Assembly: GCA_017524785.1 (NCBI GenBank)
Contig: JAFXUY010000144.1
Span: 1-36,498, forward strand
From: Bacteroidales bacterium
GTDB lineage: Bacteria; Bacteroidota; Bacteroidia; Bacteroidales; P3
Direction: 5' to 3'
DNA: 36,498 bases
This document shows, one piece after another, positions 24,428-34,700 of the stretch. The number at the start of each line of letters is the position of its first letter. Within the stretch, counting starts at the first letter, position 1. The translations under genes were made by a program, and so were the position numbers. The notes under the pieces are model-generated. The model was not told the DNA's origin. It was given only the letters and a program-made list of their open reading frames with translations, and searched no databases.

Positions 24428-25258
24428 TTAGCGGCGCCATGTGTCAAGCACCACCGGATAGTCGATGTCGCGCAGGAACTCGTAGGCACCTTCTGTCTTC
24501 AGCAGGTCTTCGGGGGCATGGGCGTCGGTGCTCACTATCAGCGGTATGCGCCACTGCTTCATCTGCCGTATGAGGCGCCGCGAGGGGTAGTAGTCGGGGT
24601 GGCGCCCTTTGTAGATACCACGGGTGTTGACCTCGCAGACAAGGCCGAGCTCATGCACCAGCGACAGGGTTTCCAGAGCCAGTTCTTCGTACCACGGCTC
24701 GTCTTCATGGAAGTAGCGGTCACGGTTGTGCATGGCTATCTTGTCTGGGTGCCCGACGATGGTGGGGCGGTTGCGCTCGAGCATGGCGTTCTGTTGATGG
24801 AAATAGGCACGTACGCCGCGGCGGATATCGCCGTGATAGTGCTTCATCAAACCCTCGTCGTAGGTCTCGTAGCGGCTGCCGTCGATCATCCATAGGTCTT
24901 CGTTTCCCCGCGGTTTGATGTCCGGTGCCGGTATAAGGTGCACGCTGCCGATGGTGTATTCCAGGCCACCACGGTCTATCAGCGGTGCGAAGTCCTCGAG
25001 CATGCCAGGGACATAGTCTATCTCCAGCCCCAGGCTTATCTCGATACGGTCCTTAAATTCCTCTTTCAGGGCACGCACCTCATGGCAATAGCCGTCGTAG
25101 TCGGTAATGGAGTAGGTGTTCTCGAAGGGCAGCGGACAGTGTCCGCTGAAGCCCAACGCCGTGAAGCCATGTGCCACGGCGAACTCCACCATCTCGCGAA
25201 GGGTGGCCTTGCCGTCGCAGTAGTTGCTATGGGTGTGGTAGTTAGTCTTAGAAAGCAT
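24428..25258 (-). CDS. PHP-family histidinol-phosphatase-like phosphoesterase
   Basis: A 276-residue metal-dependent phosphoesterase of the PHP domain family, HisK/HisJ type, which removes phosphate from histidinol phosphate in histidine synthesis or from a related substrate. Metal ligands visible in order: His8 and His10 (Y-H-T-H-S-N-Y), His40 (F-S-G-H), Glu79 (L-G-L-E-I-D-Y), His107 (G-S-V-H), His170 (V-G-H-P-D), and Asp245 plus His247 (S-T-D-A-H). Length matches the family. No other his genes are near, so the substrate is not certain. The ATG at 25258 overlaps the end of the porin-like gene by 11 bases, so it is likely co-transcribed with cysS and the genes between. Confidence 0.88.
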   Translation of the reverse strand: MLSKTNYHTHSNYCDGKATLREMVEFAVAHGFTALGFSGHCPLPFENTYSITDYDGYCHEVRALKEEFKDRIEISLGLEIDYVPGMLEDFAPLIDRGGLEYTIGSVHLIPAPDIKPRGNEDLWMIDGSRYETYDEGLMKHYHGDIRRGVRAYFHQQNAMLERNRPTIVGHPDKIAMHNRDRYFHEDEPWYEELALETLSLVHELGLVCEVNTRGIYKGRHPDYYPSRRLIRQMKQWRIPLIVSTDAHAPEDLLKTEGAYEFLRDIDYPVVLDTWRR

Positions 25259-26426
25259 ATACCATGCTTAATGAAAGTCGCAGGTTGCCGACGGGGTCGG
25301 CATATCCTGCCATGGTGTATTCCGCCTCGGCGGTGAAGTCGAGACCTGTGAGGGTCTTGTAGGTGAGGCGTGGCTGCACGCGCCAGAGGTAGTCGAGGTC
25401 ATGCCCGCGGCCGAAGCAGTGAACGAAGTACGTATTGCCGTAATCGATGTTCTTGGCAAATCCCATAAAGACACCGGGACGCCAATGGCCAGTGTCGCGC
25501 TCGACGTCGAGCCATACGGTGTTGAAGTGCCAATCCTCAAAGGTGCCGTCGGCCAGCATCAGGTAGCCGCCAAGGGAACAGCCTTCGTAGAGGCTGTTGT
25601 TCAGTAGCGTCTGCGCCTTAAAGGTGACACCCTTGAGCGCCAAGCTGCCAAAGACAGAATAACTCAACGAGGTGTACAAAGTACCATCGGCCGCCGTGCC
25701 TGTAGTGTTCACCACCGGCTGGATGGTCTTGGCATTGACGGCAGCACCGACAAAGAGTTTACCGCTATGATAACGTATCTGTGCGTTGAGCTCGGGCACC
25801 AGACAGTGGCGGGCAAAGAGTGTGCTGCTCTGCGGAACACCGTTGAGCAAGCCCTGGCTCATATTGTCGAGCTGCCACTGCGCCACAGCCACAGCCTCGA
25901 AACCGTCGAGGTGATACTCATAGCGTACCTGCGGCTGACGGGCATAGCAGTGGAAAGGAGAGCCCATATTCAGGGGGTTGGTCATGGGCATTATCTCGTG
26001 GATGACCATGGCATACCAGTACTGGCCTGCCAGCAGGCGGTGGTGCTCCCAGTTCATGTCGATGTGGGCGTGGCGCAGGCGCAGGTTGTTGATGGTGGCA
26101 TTGGTCGAGCCGGTGAAGTCGCCTTCGATATAGGCCATAGTGTTGGCTCCCAGCATCTCTGGACCAACAACCTTAAGTCCCAGGCGGGCGGTGATGGCCA
26201 GCATGTCGGCCTGCCAGCCGTCGTTGATGTCGTGGCCAAGGCTGTCGAGCACTATGGGCTTGGGGTAGAAGAGCATCATATCCTCGCGGCCTCCCACCAC
26301 CGAGCGGCTGTCGGCATAGTAATGCGGATTGACGAAGCCATGCCATTCGAGGCTGAAAGGCGACTGGGCAGAAGCTATGCCCATCAAGCCCATTAGCCCC
26401 ATTAAACCTATCAGCAGCCTCTTCAT
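25248..26426 (-). CDS. Porin-like outer-membrane beta-barrel protein
   Basis: A 392-residue protein. The ATG at 26426 is chosen because it starts a proper signal peptide with a repeated L-M-G core (about 4-19, ending S-A-Q); 82 codons of open frame upstream are not protein-like. The mature part is rich in alternating aromatic and polar residues and ends in L-S-M-V-Y-A-F, a typical barrel terminus. The segment N-L-R-L-R-H-A-H-I-D-M-N-W followed by L-L-A-G-Q-Y-W (about 120-150) recalls DcaP-type and related porins, in which a strand pair carries R-x-R-H-A and a following G-Q. The transported substrate is unknown. The gene overlaps the upstream membrane-protein gene by four bases (ATGA) and the downstream phosphatase gene by 11. 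Confidence 0.75.
   Translation of the reverse strand: MKRLLIGLMGLMGLMGIASAQSPFSLEWHGFVNPHYYADSRSVVGGREDMMLFYPKPIVLDSLGHDINDGWQADMLAITARLGLKVVGPEMLGANTMAYIEGDFTGSTNATINNLRLRHAHIDMNWEHHRLLAGQYWYAMVIHEIMPMTNPLNMGSPFHCYARQPQVRYEYHLDGFEAVAVAQWQLDNMSQGLLNGVPQSSTLFARHCLVPELNAQIRYHSGKLFVGAAVNAKTIQPVVNTTGTAADGTLYTSLSYSVFGSLALKGVTFKAQTLLNNSLYEGCSLGGYLMLADGTFEDWHFNTVWLDVERDTGHWRPGVFMGFAKNIDYGNTYFVHCFGRGHDLDYLWRVQPRLTYKTLTGLDFTAEAEYTMAGYADPVGNLRLSLSMVYAF
26380..26406. repeat. Three 9-bp tandem repeats in a signal-peptide coding segment
   Basis: CCCATCAAG, CCCATTAGC and CCCATTAAA follow one another (plus strand), encoding L-M-G three times on the minus strand in the hydrophobic core of the porin-like protein's signal peptide. 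In-frame gain or loss of a unit would lengthen or shorten the core by three residues. Confidence 0.7.
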
Positions 26427-27109
26427 TTCTTGATGGCAAGGATGAGTCCGAGGGCCACACCAAGCAGGGCGGCGAAGAGCACCTGCAGGTTCTGCGGCAG
26501 GATGAAGGTGATAGTGTGCGCCGGGAACCAGAAGAGTGGTATGGTCTTCTTGATGACGAAGTTCCACTGCATATCCCAGTTGACCTTCTTGCTGACAATC
26601 TCGCGCATCTTCATCGGACGCAGCAGACCGCGCACGGTGCCACCATTGTCGGTGATGTGGATGTCGGTGCACTTGTGGAAGGTCATCATCACGGGGGCGA
26701 AGATGCTGTTCATCAGCACCGAGACAGCGAAGGCGACACCTACCTTACCCCATGTGAGCTGGGAGGCGGCAAATACGGCAGCAGCACTTTTCCATCCAAG
26801 CGAGCCGAGGAACATCGGCACGCCGGTCTTGAAGATAACCATGGCCATGGCTATGCACATGCCAAGGAAGCCCCACACCATCATGCGCGGCAGGACTCCG
26901 AAGCCTTTCTTGTTGTAGACACCCTCGCGGATGCGCAGCGCCAGCATCTCGCCCAGCGTGGCAAGGATGGCGAACTTGAAGAAAGCCATGATGTATGGGT
27001 GGTTGGCCGTAGCCCAGTTGAAGCCTTCGGCACAGTGGGTCTGCGGGATGGCGAAGAGTGCCGCCACCACGGCGACACACAAAATCAATATCCAGTCTCC
27101 TTTTTTCAT
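26423..27109 (-). CDS. Conserved membrane protein, possibly Mpv17/PMP22-like
   Basis: A 228-residue protein with about five hydrophobic segments (about 5-25, 40-60, 75-100, 120-145 and 190-226). The C-terminal part has W-D-M-Q-W-N-F-V-I-K-K-T-I-P-L-F-W-F-P-A-H followed by F-I-L-P-Q-N, distantly reminiscent of the W-x-x-W-P-x-x-Q-x-x-N-F-x-x-V-P signature of Mpv17/PMP22 proteins; I give that family only tentatively. Otherwise I do not recognise it. It starts 25 bases after the cysS stop and overlaps the porin-like gene by four bases (ATGA), so all three should be co-transcribed. Confidence 0.7.
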   Translation of the reverse strand: MKKGDWILILCVAVVAALFAIPQTHCAEGFNWATANHPYIMAFFKFAILATLGEMLALRIREGVYNKKGFGVLPRMMVWGFLGMCIAMAMVIFKTGVPMFLGSLGWKSAAAVFAASQLTWGKVGVAFAVSVLMNSIFAPVMMTFHKCTDIHITDNGGTVRGLLRPMKMREIVSKKVNWDMQWNFVIKKTIPLFWFPAHTITFILPQNLQVLFAALLGVALGLILAIKK

Positions 27110-27134
27110 AACTCTTAACTTTTAACTCTTAACT
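27110..27134. repeat. Two 11-bp direct repeats after cysS
   Basis: AACTCTTAACT occurs at 27110-27120 and 27124-27134, separated by TTT. The pair fills the whole 24-base gap between cysS and the next gene and touches the cysS stop codon. Confidence 0.75.
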
Positions 27135-28618
27135 CATATCTGCCAAGTTGCTCCGTCTTTGCCGTCCTTGACGGTGACACCGGCCTCCTTCAAGGCGTCG
27201 CGTATCTTGTCGCTGGTGGCCCAGTCCTTGTTGGCTTTGGCAGTGGCACGGATGTCGAGGATTATGTGCATCAGTCCGTCGATGAGGGCGGTGTTGTCGC
27301 TGGCGGCCTCGTCCTTCATGCCAAGGATGTCGAAGAGGAAGGTGTCGAAGACCCACTTCAGCTCGTCGATGTCGGCCTGGGTGAGCTTCACCTTGCCGTC
27401 GGCGGCGCCGTTGATGGTCTTGGCAGCCTCGAAGAGGTGACTGATGACCGTCGGCGTGGCGAAATCGTCGTTCATGGCGTCGTAGCAGTTCTGACGCAGC
27501 TGCTTCACGTCGGCTGTGCTCTCCTTGGCGGGCTGTATGCGGCCGATGGCCTTGTAGGCTTCCATAAGCTTGGAGAAGCCTTTCTCGGCGGCCTGCAGGG
27601 CTGCGTTGCTGAAGTCGACAGTGGAGCGGTAGTGCGCCTGCAGGATGAAGAAGCGGATGGTCATGGGGCTGTAGGGCTGCTCGAGCATCTCCTTGCCGTC
27701 CTTGTCCTTGTGGCTGCCACTGAAGAACTCGTCGAGGGTGATGAAGTTGCCAAGGCTCTTGCCCATCTTCTGTCCCTCGATGGTAATCATGTTGTTGTGC
27801 ATCCAGTAGCGGCAAGGGGCGTGGCCTGTCGAGGCTACGCACTGCGCAATCTCGCTCTCGTGGTGCGGGAAGACGAGGTCCATGCCGCCGCCGTGGATGT
27901 CGAAAGGCGAACCCAGGTATTTGGCACCCATAGCGGTGCACTCGGCATGCCAGCCAGGGAAGCCGTCGCTCCAAGGCGAGGGCCAGCGCATGATATGCTC
28001 GGGGGCGGCCTTCTTCCACAGGGCGAAGTCGCCGCTGAAGCGCTTCTCGTCCTGACCGTCGAGGTCGCGCGTGGTGGCCAGCATCTCGTCGATGACACGG
28101 CCGCTGAGCTGGCCGTACTTATGAGTGTTCTCCTGATACTTGCGCACGTCGAAATAGACGCTGCCGTTCGAGACGTAGGCGTAGCCGGCGTCGAGAATCT
28201 GCTGCACCAGTGCTATCTGCTCCATGATATGGCCGCTGGCATGGGGCTCGATGCTGGGGGGCAGCACGTTGAGCTTCTCCATGGCGGCATGGTAGCGGTT
28301 GGTGTAGTACTGCGCCACCTCCATGGGTTCCAGCTGCTCCAGACGGGCCTTCTTGGCTATCTTGTCCTCACCCTCGTCGGCGTCGTGCTCAAGGTGTCCC
28401 ACGTCGGTGATGTTGCGCACATAGCGCACCTTGTAGCCTAGATGGGTCAGGTAGCGGTACACCACATCAAAGGTGATGGCGGGACGAGCATGACCCAGAT
28501 GGCCGTCGCCGTATACCGTCGGGCCGCAGACATACATGCCCACCCTACCCTCAGTCAGCGGGCGGAAGAGCTCTTTCTGGCGGCTTAATGTATTGTATAT
28601 TAACAATTGTTGCTCCAT
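27134..28618 (-). CDS. cysS: Cysteine--tRNA ligase
   Basis: Class I aminoacyl-tRNA synthetase charging tRNA-Cys. The ATG at 28618 gives 494 residues; a TTG 24 bases upstream overlaps the promoter -7 box and is rejected. The Zn site is Cys31 (M-Y-V-C-G-P-T-V-Y), Cys227 (W-H-A-E-C), His252 and Glu256 (F-P-H-H-E-S-E). The HIGH motif appears as H40-L-G-H (G-D-G-H-L-G-H-A-R). The KMSKS motif reads K284-M-G-K-S, with Gly in the middle position. The C-terminal anticodon-binding helical region includes [16 protein letters not shown]. First gene of a four-gene run (cysS, membrane protein, porin-like protein, PHP phosphatase). Confidence 0.97.
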   Translation of the reverse strand: MEQQLLIYNTLSRQKELFRPLTEGRVGMYVCGPTVYGDGHLGHARPAITFDVVYRYLTHLGYKVRYVRNITDVGHLEHDADEGEDKIAKKARLEQLEPMEVAQYYTNRYHAAMEKLNVLPPSIEPHASGHIMEQIALVQQILDAGYAYVSNGSVYFDVRKYQENTHKYGQLSGRVIDEMLATTRDLDGQDEKRFSGDFALWKKAAPEHIMRWPSPWSDGFPGWHAECTAMGAKYLGSPFDIHGGGMDLVFPHHESEIAQCVASTGHAPCRYWMHNNMITIEGQKMGKSLGNFITLDEFFSGSHKDKDGKEMLEQPYSPMTIRFFILQAHYRSTVDFSNAALQAAEKGFSKLMEAYKAIGRIQPAKESTADVKQLRQNCYDAMNDDFATPTVISHLFEAAKTINGAADGKVKLTQADIDELKWVFDTFLFDILGMKDEAASDNTALIDGLMHIILDIRATAKANKDWATSDKIRDALKEAGVTVKDGKDGATWQI

Positions 28619-28639
28619 AAGCTTATATATATTATTTTG

Positions 28640-28673
28640 CAAAAATACAAAAAATTACCGAACCGCAGGCAAA
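28640..28673 (-). promoter_or_regulatory. Candidate promoter of the cysS run
   Basis: On the minus strand TATTTTTG (28647-28640) matches the -7 consensus, 21 bases upstream of the cysS ATG. A TTTG at 28673-28670 lies 22 bases upstream of it, one base beyond the usual range, and overlaps the T tract of the preceding terminator. Confidence 0.6.
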
Positions 28674-28704
28674 AAAATGGGGCGGCTCCAATTGGAGCCG
28701 CCCC
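28671..28704 (-). terminator. Intrinsic terminator of the giant surface-protein gene
   Basis: A perfect 26-base palindrome (28679-28704) with arms GGGGCGGCTCCAA and its complement, followed on the minus strand by A and seven T (28677-28671). It lies 24 bases after the stop of the 2463-residue protein. Confidence 0.92.
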
Positions 28705-28728
28705 TCAAGAGTGTTAGTGAAGTTTAGC

Positions 28729-31700
28729 TTACTTCACAATCAGTTTGCGGACCACAGTGCTCTGCTCGCCGGTGATACGGACGAAGTAGGCACCCTTGGC
28801 CACGTCGTTGAGGTCGATAGTCAGAGTCTCGCCGGCGAGAGTCTCGCTCATCACCACGCGGCCGTTCACGTCGACAATGCTCATCGTCGAGCCAACCAGG
28901 CGCTCGCCTACACGCAGGGTGACCATGGTGCTGGCGGGGTTCGGGTAGAGGCTCAAGGCGTCGGCCATGTCGGCACCGTCGATGCCCTGCTGGCCATCGG
29001 TGGTGGTGAAGTTGGCGCTAACGTATGCCGACACAAGGTTCTCGGTGCACACGGTGGCCACCTGGACGGTGTATTCGGTGGTAGCCTCGAGGTCGGTCAG
29101 CACATAGGGGTTAGAAGTGGTGTTGAAGATGCCAAGCTCTTCACCCTGGCTGAAGCCTACATAGCCGAAGGCCACGCGGAAGTTCTCAGCACCCTCGGGA
29201 GCCGTCCAGGCAACGGTGGCGCTGTTGGCGGTGACGTTGCTCACGGTGACGTTGCTGACAGGCTGGCAGGCGTCGGTGGTGAAGTTGACAGGTGCGCACC
29301 ACGGACCCTCGATGTTGTGGTTGCTGCCACACATCGGGCGCACAACGGCGCTGTAGGCACGCTGCGGCATCAGGCCGTCAACGGTGGTGCTGGTGGTCTG
29401 AACGGTGACAACGACAGAGTCGACAGTGCTGTACACCTTCACCTCCCAGGCACTCTCGTCGCCGACAGCGGTCCAGCTGAGGCTCACGCTGTTGTAGCTG
29501 GTGCCGGTGACATTGAGGTCGGTAACCTCCATGCAAGGCAGCGAGTCGGTCACAAAGAAGCCTTCAGTCCACTGGCTCATCTCGCTATCCTCGCACTCCT
29601 GACGCACCTGGTAGTAGTAGGTGGTGGCGGGGGTGAGGCCGGTGATGTTGAACACGCCGGTGGTGGAAGTCATAGTGTTGCCGAGGGCGGCAAGGCTGGT
29701 GCCATACTGCAGCTCGTAGCTCACGCCGGTGCCGACAGCGGTGACGGTGGCGCTCTCGTATGTGACGTTGCTCACATTGGCCATGGGAGTGGGACAGCCA
29801 CTCTGACCGACGACGGTGATGTTGTCGATACCGACAGAGTAGTAGCTGGCATTATGAGTCCAACGGAAGCCCAGGCGGACAGCCGTGGAGGGAATACCTG
29901 CGAAGGAGACACTGTCGAAGGTGATGGTGGTGGTACGCGTCATGGTGTCGACCGGAACGAAGTCGTTCTCCAGGTCGTGCCCGGTGAAGTAACCCACCTC
30001 GAGGTCACCGTAGGAGGTGCTCTCCATACGATAGTAGAAGCTCATCATGCAGGTGTTGAGGTTGGCGTTGAGGACGGGCAGGGCCACAATCTTGGTGTCA
30101 CCATAGCTGGTGGAGCCGGAGGTCATCGTCAGCGCGTTGGTGTTATCGTTGGAGTACCAGTAGGAGCCGGAACCAACCACATGCGGGAAGTAGGCATCGT
30201 CGCTACCATTGCTGTAGCCTTCCCAGCAGAGCGGCAGCGAGCCGGCGGTGCTGTAGGTAGTGGCAGTGACGCTGTTGAAGTCTTCAGTATACGGCAGGTT
30301 GATCGGAGCGCAGAGCGTGGTGAAGCGTACACCGTCGCTGTGGAGGCTGGTGTCGCCGGCGCCACAAATCTTACGCACCCAGACGAGATACTCGGCGGGC
30401 GAGGTGAGGCCGGTGAGGTTATAGCTATTGGTGTTGGCAATAGCAGTCTGGTTGGTACCGCCCACCTCGCGATAAGTAATCTCATAGGTGGCGTTGGCCT
30501 CACCCTGCCAAGTCAGCATAGCCGAGGTGGTGGAAGGAGTAGCCTGGAGTTCCACCGGGCGCGGGCAGGAGCTGTAGTCGATGTGGATGTTGTCGACTGC
30601 GGCGGCCTCGCCGAGGTTGGGATAGTTGCTGTTGCCTTCGGTGTTCTGGTTGAACCAGAAGAAGGCCACACGCTGTACACCACTGATGGTGTCGAAGCTG
30701 CAGCTATAGGTCTGCCAGGTAGTGTCGAGACGTGCGAAGGTGAAGAGGTAGAGGTCGTTCACATTGCCCCACGGGGTCATCAAGTTCTCGCCCGAAGGCA
30801 CGGTGGGCAGGCTCGGATCGGCAAGGAGCACCATCAGACCGTCGTAGTTGCCGGTGGTGGTACCACCGACGCGGGCGCGGAAGCTGAGGGTGTAGCTGCT
30901 GTCGATAGCACCGAAGTCGATGTCGCGATAGGCAGTGGCGTTGACCACAGCGTCGTACAGGTAGGGCTTGTAGGTGATGCCTGCGTCGCCCGACATATAC
31001 ATCGAATAGGTGCCGCTGTCGGCCACGGCGGTGCCGCGGTACCAACCCTTGACGTCGTTGCTGCTGCAGGTCTGCCAGTTGGCCCACTCGCCGGCGTTCT
31101 CAAAGTCGCAGTCGTAGGGCAGCGTGGCGGGGACCTGAGTGGTGTTGAAGACACAAGCCCTGCGGCTGTATTCACCGGTGTCGCCGGCGCCGCATATCGA
31201 CTTCACATAGTACTCACCCTGATACGACGAGGGGATACCCGTCAGCGTGAAGGGGTTGCTGTTGGCAACCACCTGGGTGCCGGTGCCGGGCTGGAAGCCG
31301 CGGGGACCGTATTCGACAATCCACTGGCTGGCGCTGCCGCGCTCATGCCAAGCAAGGTCGACCGAGTTGGTAGTGGCATTGCTGACCGTCAGGCTGTCGG
31401 GACGCGGGCAGGTGGGAATCACCTCGAGGGTCAGGTCGTCCATGTAGAAGTAGCAGTATGCACTGTCGTACACGGTTCTCATGGCAACATGCAAGCCGCT
31501 GTCGGGATAGCTGACCAACGACACCTCGAAGGTCTCCCATGTGCTCAAAGCACCACTGTGCTGAACAGTGTCGACAGGGACGAAGGTGCTAATGTCGTTC
31601 GGGTTGGTCATCACACCGACTTCAAGCTTCGGACGGCCATAGCTGGTGCTGGTGTAGAAGGTGCTGAACACCAACTGGGTCTGGTTGGCCATGATTGTGC

Positions 31701-34700
31701 TGTCGAGCTGGGGCAGGATCACAACCGACTTGTTGGTGAGGGTGCTGCTGCTGTACATATACACCGAGCCGCCTGTTGAGCCAGACATGTTATAGTTACC
31801 GGAAATAATAGAATAGGATCCGGGGCTGTAGGCACCGGTGTTGTACCAGCAGTTGGGCAGGTGGCCAACACCCCAGTTGTTGAAGTCCTCGGTGTATGGC
31901 AGGGTGATGGGGGCGCAGAGGGTGGCAGTGGCCACCTCGGACGAGAAGTTGCCTTCGGTGCAGGCGTTCTCAATCTGGAACTCGTAGTTGGTGCCCGAAG
32001 CGAGGCCGCTGAAGGTGTAGCTGCTGCCGGTGACGGCCACAGGGGTGCTCCAGGTGGTATCGCCGGCCACACGGTAGTAGGCGTTCCACGTGGTCTCGAC
32101 GTTGCCGGGAGCCCATATCACGGTGACGCTGGTGGTGGTGGCATCGGTCACAGCCACTGCCGGAGCGGCACAGGTACCGTACTGCGAGCATCCGCTAGTG
32201 GAGAGAGTGATGTTGGGTCGATAGTAGCTACGGCTGCTCGGAGAAACCGAAGCGGGGTTGGAGCCGTCGATGGGGTTGCTGTCTTGATATTTGTACATCG
32301 TGCGATATACCTGAGGCGAGGTCTCGGTGCTCTTGCCATAGAAGCCGGAGCTGGTGTGCGAAGCGCCTGCGGGCTGGTTCATCGTGGTGGTAATGCAGAT
32401 GTTGCTCGAACCGTCCCACACAAACGGGGTGGACAGTTGGTAGGTCACCGATCCAGAAGTTCCGGTAGGATGCGGGCCATTATAAACCAAAGCCGCAGCA
32501 CCCGTAGGTTGCCAGTTGGAAGTGCTGGAACCAGTGAACTCGGAGGCCGAGGTGTTGGTCATATAGATGGAGAACTCCTTGGCATAGCTGGAGTTATTGG
32601 TCCATGTGTAGGTGATGGAGGTGATGGTGTTGCTCATACCCAACGCTGTCAACTCACTGGCCAGATAGATGCTCTGGCACATAGTGTTACCCCAGGAACT
32701 GTTGACGGGTACGCCGGTAGTCTCGGAGGTGCCGGTGCCTATGGTGCCGGTAGTAGACAGGGCAGTGTCTTCAACCTCGCAGGGGAACTGCTTGGTGGTG
32801 AAGTTGGCCGTGGCCACGCCGCCGGGGAAGCCGTCGCAGTCGGTAGTGACACGCACATTGTAGTCGGTCAGCGGGTCGAGGCCGGTGATGACAGCATAGG
32901 TGCCGGTGACGGCGGGCAGGCTGATCCAGGTGTCGGCAGTGTCGACCTTGTACTCGACCGTGGCGCCGCTATAGGTGCCATAGAAACCGGGCTGCCAGGT
33001 CACGAGGGCAGCGGTGGGAGTGGCGTTCACGGTCAGTGCCTCGACAGGCGAGCACTGGGGAGCGGCCACGCAGTTGACGAAGATTTCGAAACCAGCGTTG
33101 ACACTGGAGACGTCGGCATGCCACTTGATGGTGATGGGGCCGGAGACGCAGGTGTCGAGCGGGATGGTCTGGTTGGTGGCCATGCTCTGGTCGCTCCAAA
33201 GCAGGTTGCCGCCGTCGCCCACACCCTCATAGATATAGAGGTGGTCGCAGCAACTCTCGTGGGCGAGGGTGCCGTAGAAGGTGAGCATGGAGTCGGCAGC
33301 AGCGGGATATATGGTAACCATACCGTCGAAGCTGTCGGCGTAGTCGCCATTGGGGCCACCATCGTCATAGATGGCGCCGCCGCACATGGTGATGGTGGCG
33401 TTGCCGGGACCCATGATGTAGGAGCCGGGGGTGACGGACACGGGGCCGCGCCAGTTGCTGTATCCGTCGCCGCAGTCGGAACGGACATACATGTCGTAGG
33501 CCACACCGCCGACGAGGTTGGTGAAGACATAGCTGGTGTCATTCATATCAATGGCGCTGTCGGCATCGGGAGTGGCACCCGCAGGGCCGACAAAGAGCTG
33601 CCATGCCGTGGCTTGGCCCATTTCGCTCCACTGAGCGACAACGCTGTCGGCAATGGCACCGTTGACAACAAAGTTGTCGGGCTTGGTGCAAGGATTCACC
33701 TGTTCGACGAGCACATTGTCGAGCCAATAGTACCAAGCGGTGGAACCGTTCTGACGCCACACCAGGTAGTAGACGCTGTCGGGGTCGAGGTTGGCCACAG
33801 CGGAATCAAGCGAGAGGTCGTACTCATAGTTGAAGTAGGTTGCAGTGGTCGAGGGGTCGATGGTGTGCAGCACCACCATGTCGCTGGCGGCGACAGGGTC
33901 GGAGGTGTAGCCGAAGTTCATCGGGCCCGACGAGGAACCTTCCTTGCGCAGGTCGAAGCTGATAATCATCTGGTTCAGCGGAGCGTTGATATAGGGAGCG
34001 ATGACAGCTGCCGTACCAGCGAACTGGATGCTGTTGCCATAGCTGGTGGTGATGTAGGGGTAGCTGCCGCTCTGCACACGGGTCCAGCAGTCGGGGTAGC
34101 TGCTAGAGGCATAGCTGTTGAAGTCCTCGCTAAGAGGCAGACTCTGCACACCGCAGGCCGTGTGGGCCGAAACGCCCACGGGGGTGCTGACATCCTCGCC
34201 GCCACAGTCGGCCTGGACAGTGATGTTATAGTTGGTGTTGGCATTGAGGTTGTCGAAGGTGTAGGTCGTATCGCTGACGTTTTCGGGAGTGCCGCCATTG
34301 AGGCTCACAAGCCAGTTTGTCTCCTGGCCGCCGGCGCTCCAGCTCACAGTGATGGAGTCGCTGCTGACATAGTCGACCGTGAGGTTATACGGAGCCGGGC
34401 AGGAGTTGACATTGATATAGACATTGTCGACAGCTGCGGGAGGGTTGTCGCCGCCGCTGGCGTCGTTGGACCACAGGAAGGCCAACTTGTAGGTGCCGGG
34501 GGTGCTGATGCGGAACTCGCCGGCCAGGGTGGTGAAGGAGGACGATTCGGCAAGGGTATGCAAGCCGTCGCCGTTGGCTGGAACGAGGTCGATGCAACCC
34601 GGCAGCTGGATGGTGGCGTAGTTGTAGGTGGTGCCGTCGCCGGCCACATGGTTGACTGAAGCCGGGGAAAGACAAGCACGGAGGTAGTCGTAGTAGTTGC

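Noticed and set aside
26427..26672. N-terminal extension of the porin-like protein by 82 codons
   Set aside because: The extension is His/Arg-rich, overlaps the upstream membrane-protein gene and hides a proper signal peptide that starts at 26426.
28619..28642. TTG start of cysS upstream of the ATG
   Set aside because: It overlaps the -7 box of the promoter, and the ATG at 28618 gives the normal CysS N-terminus.
28711..34659. Two very long plus-strand open frames (1022 and 932 codons) opposite the giant protein gene
   Set aside because: Their translations are Gly/Val/Ala/His-rich with no signal peptide or domain, while the minus strand encodes recognisable FN3, CUB and T9SS modules. They are antisense shadows caused by GC-biased codon use.
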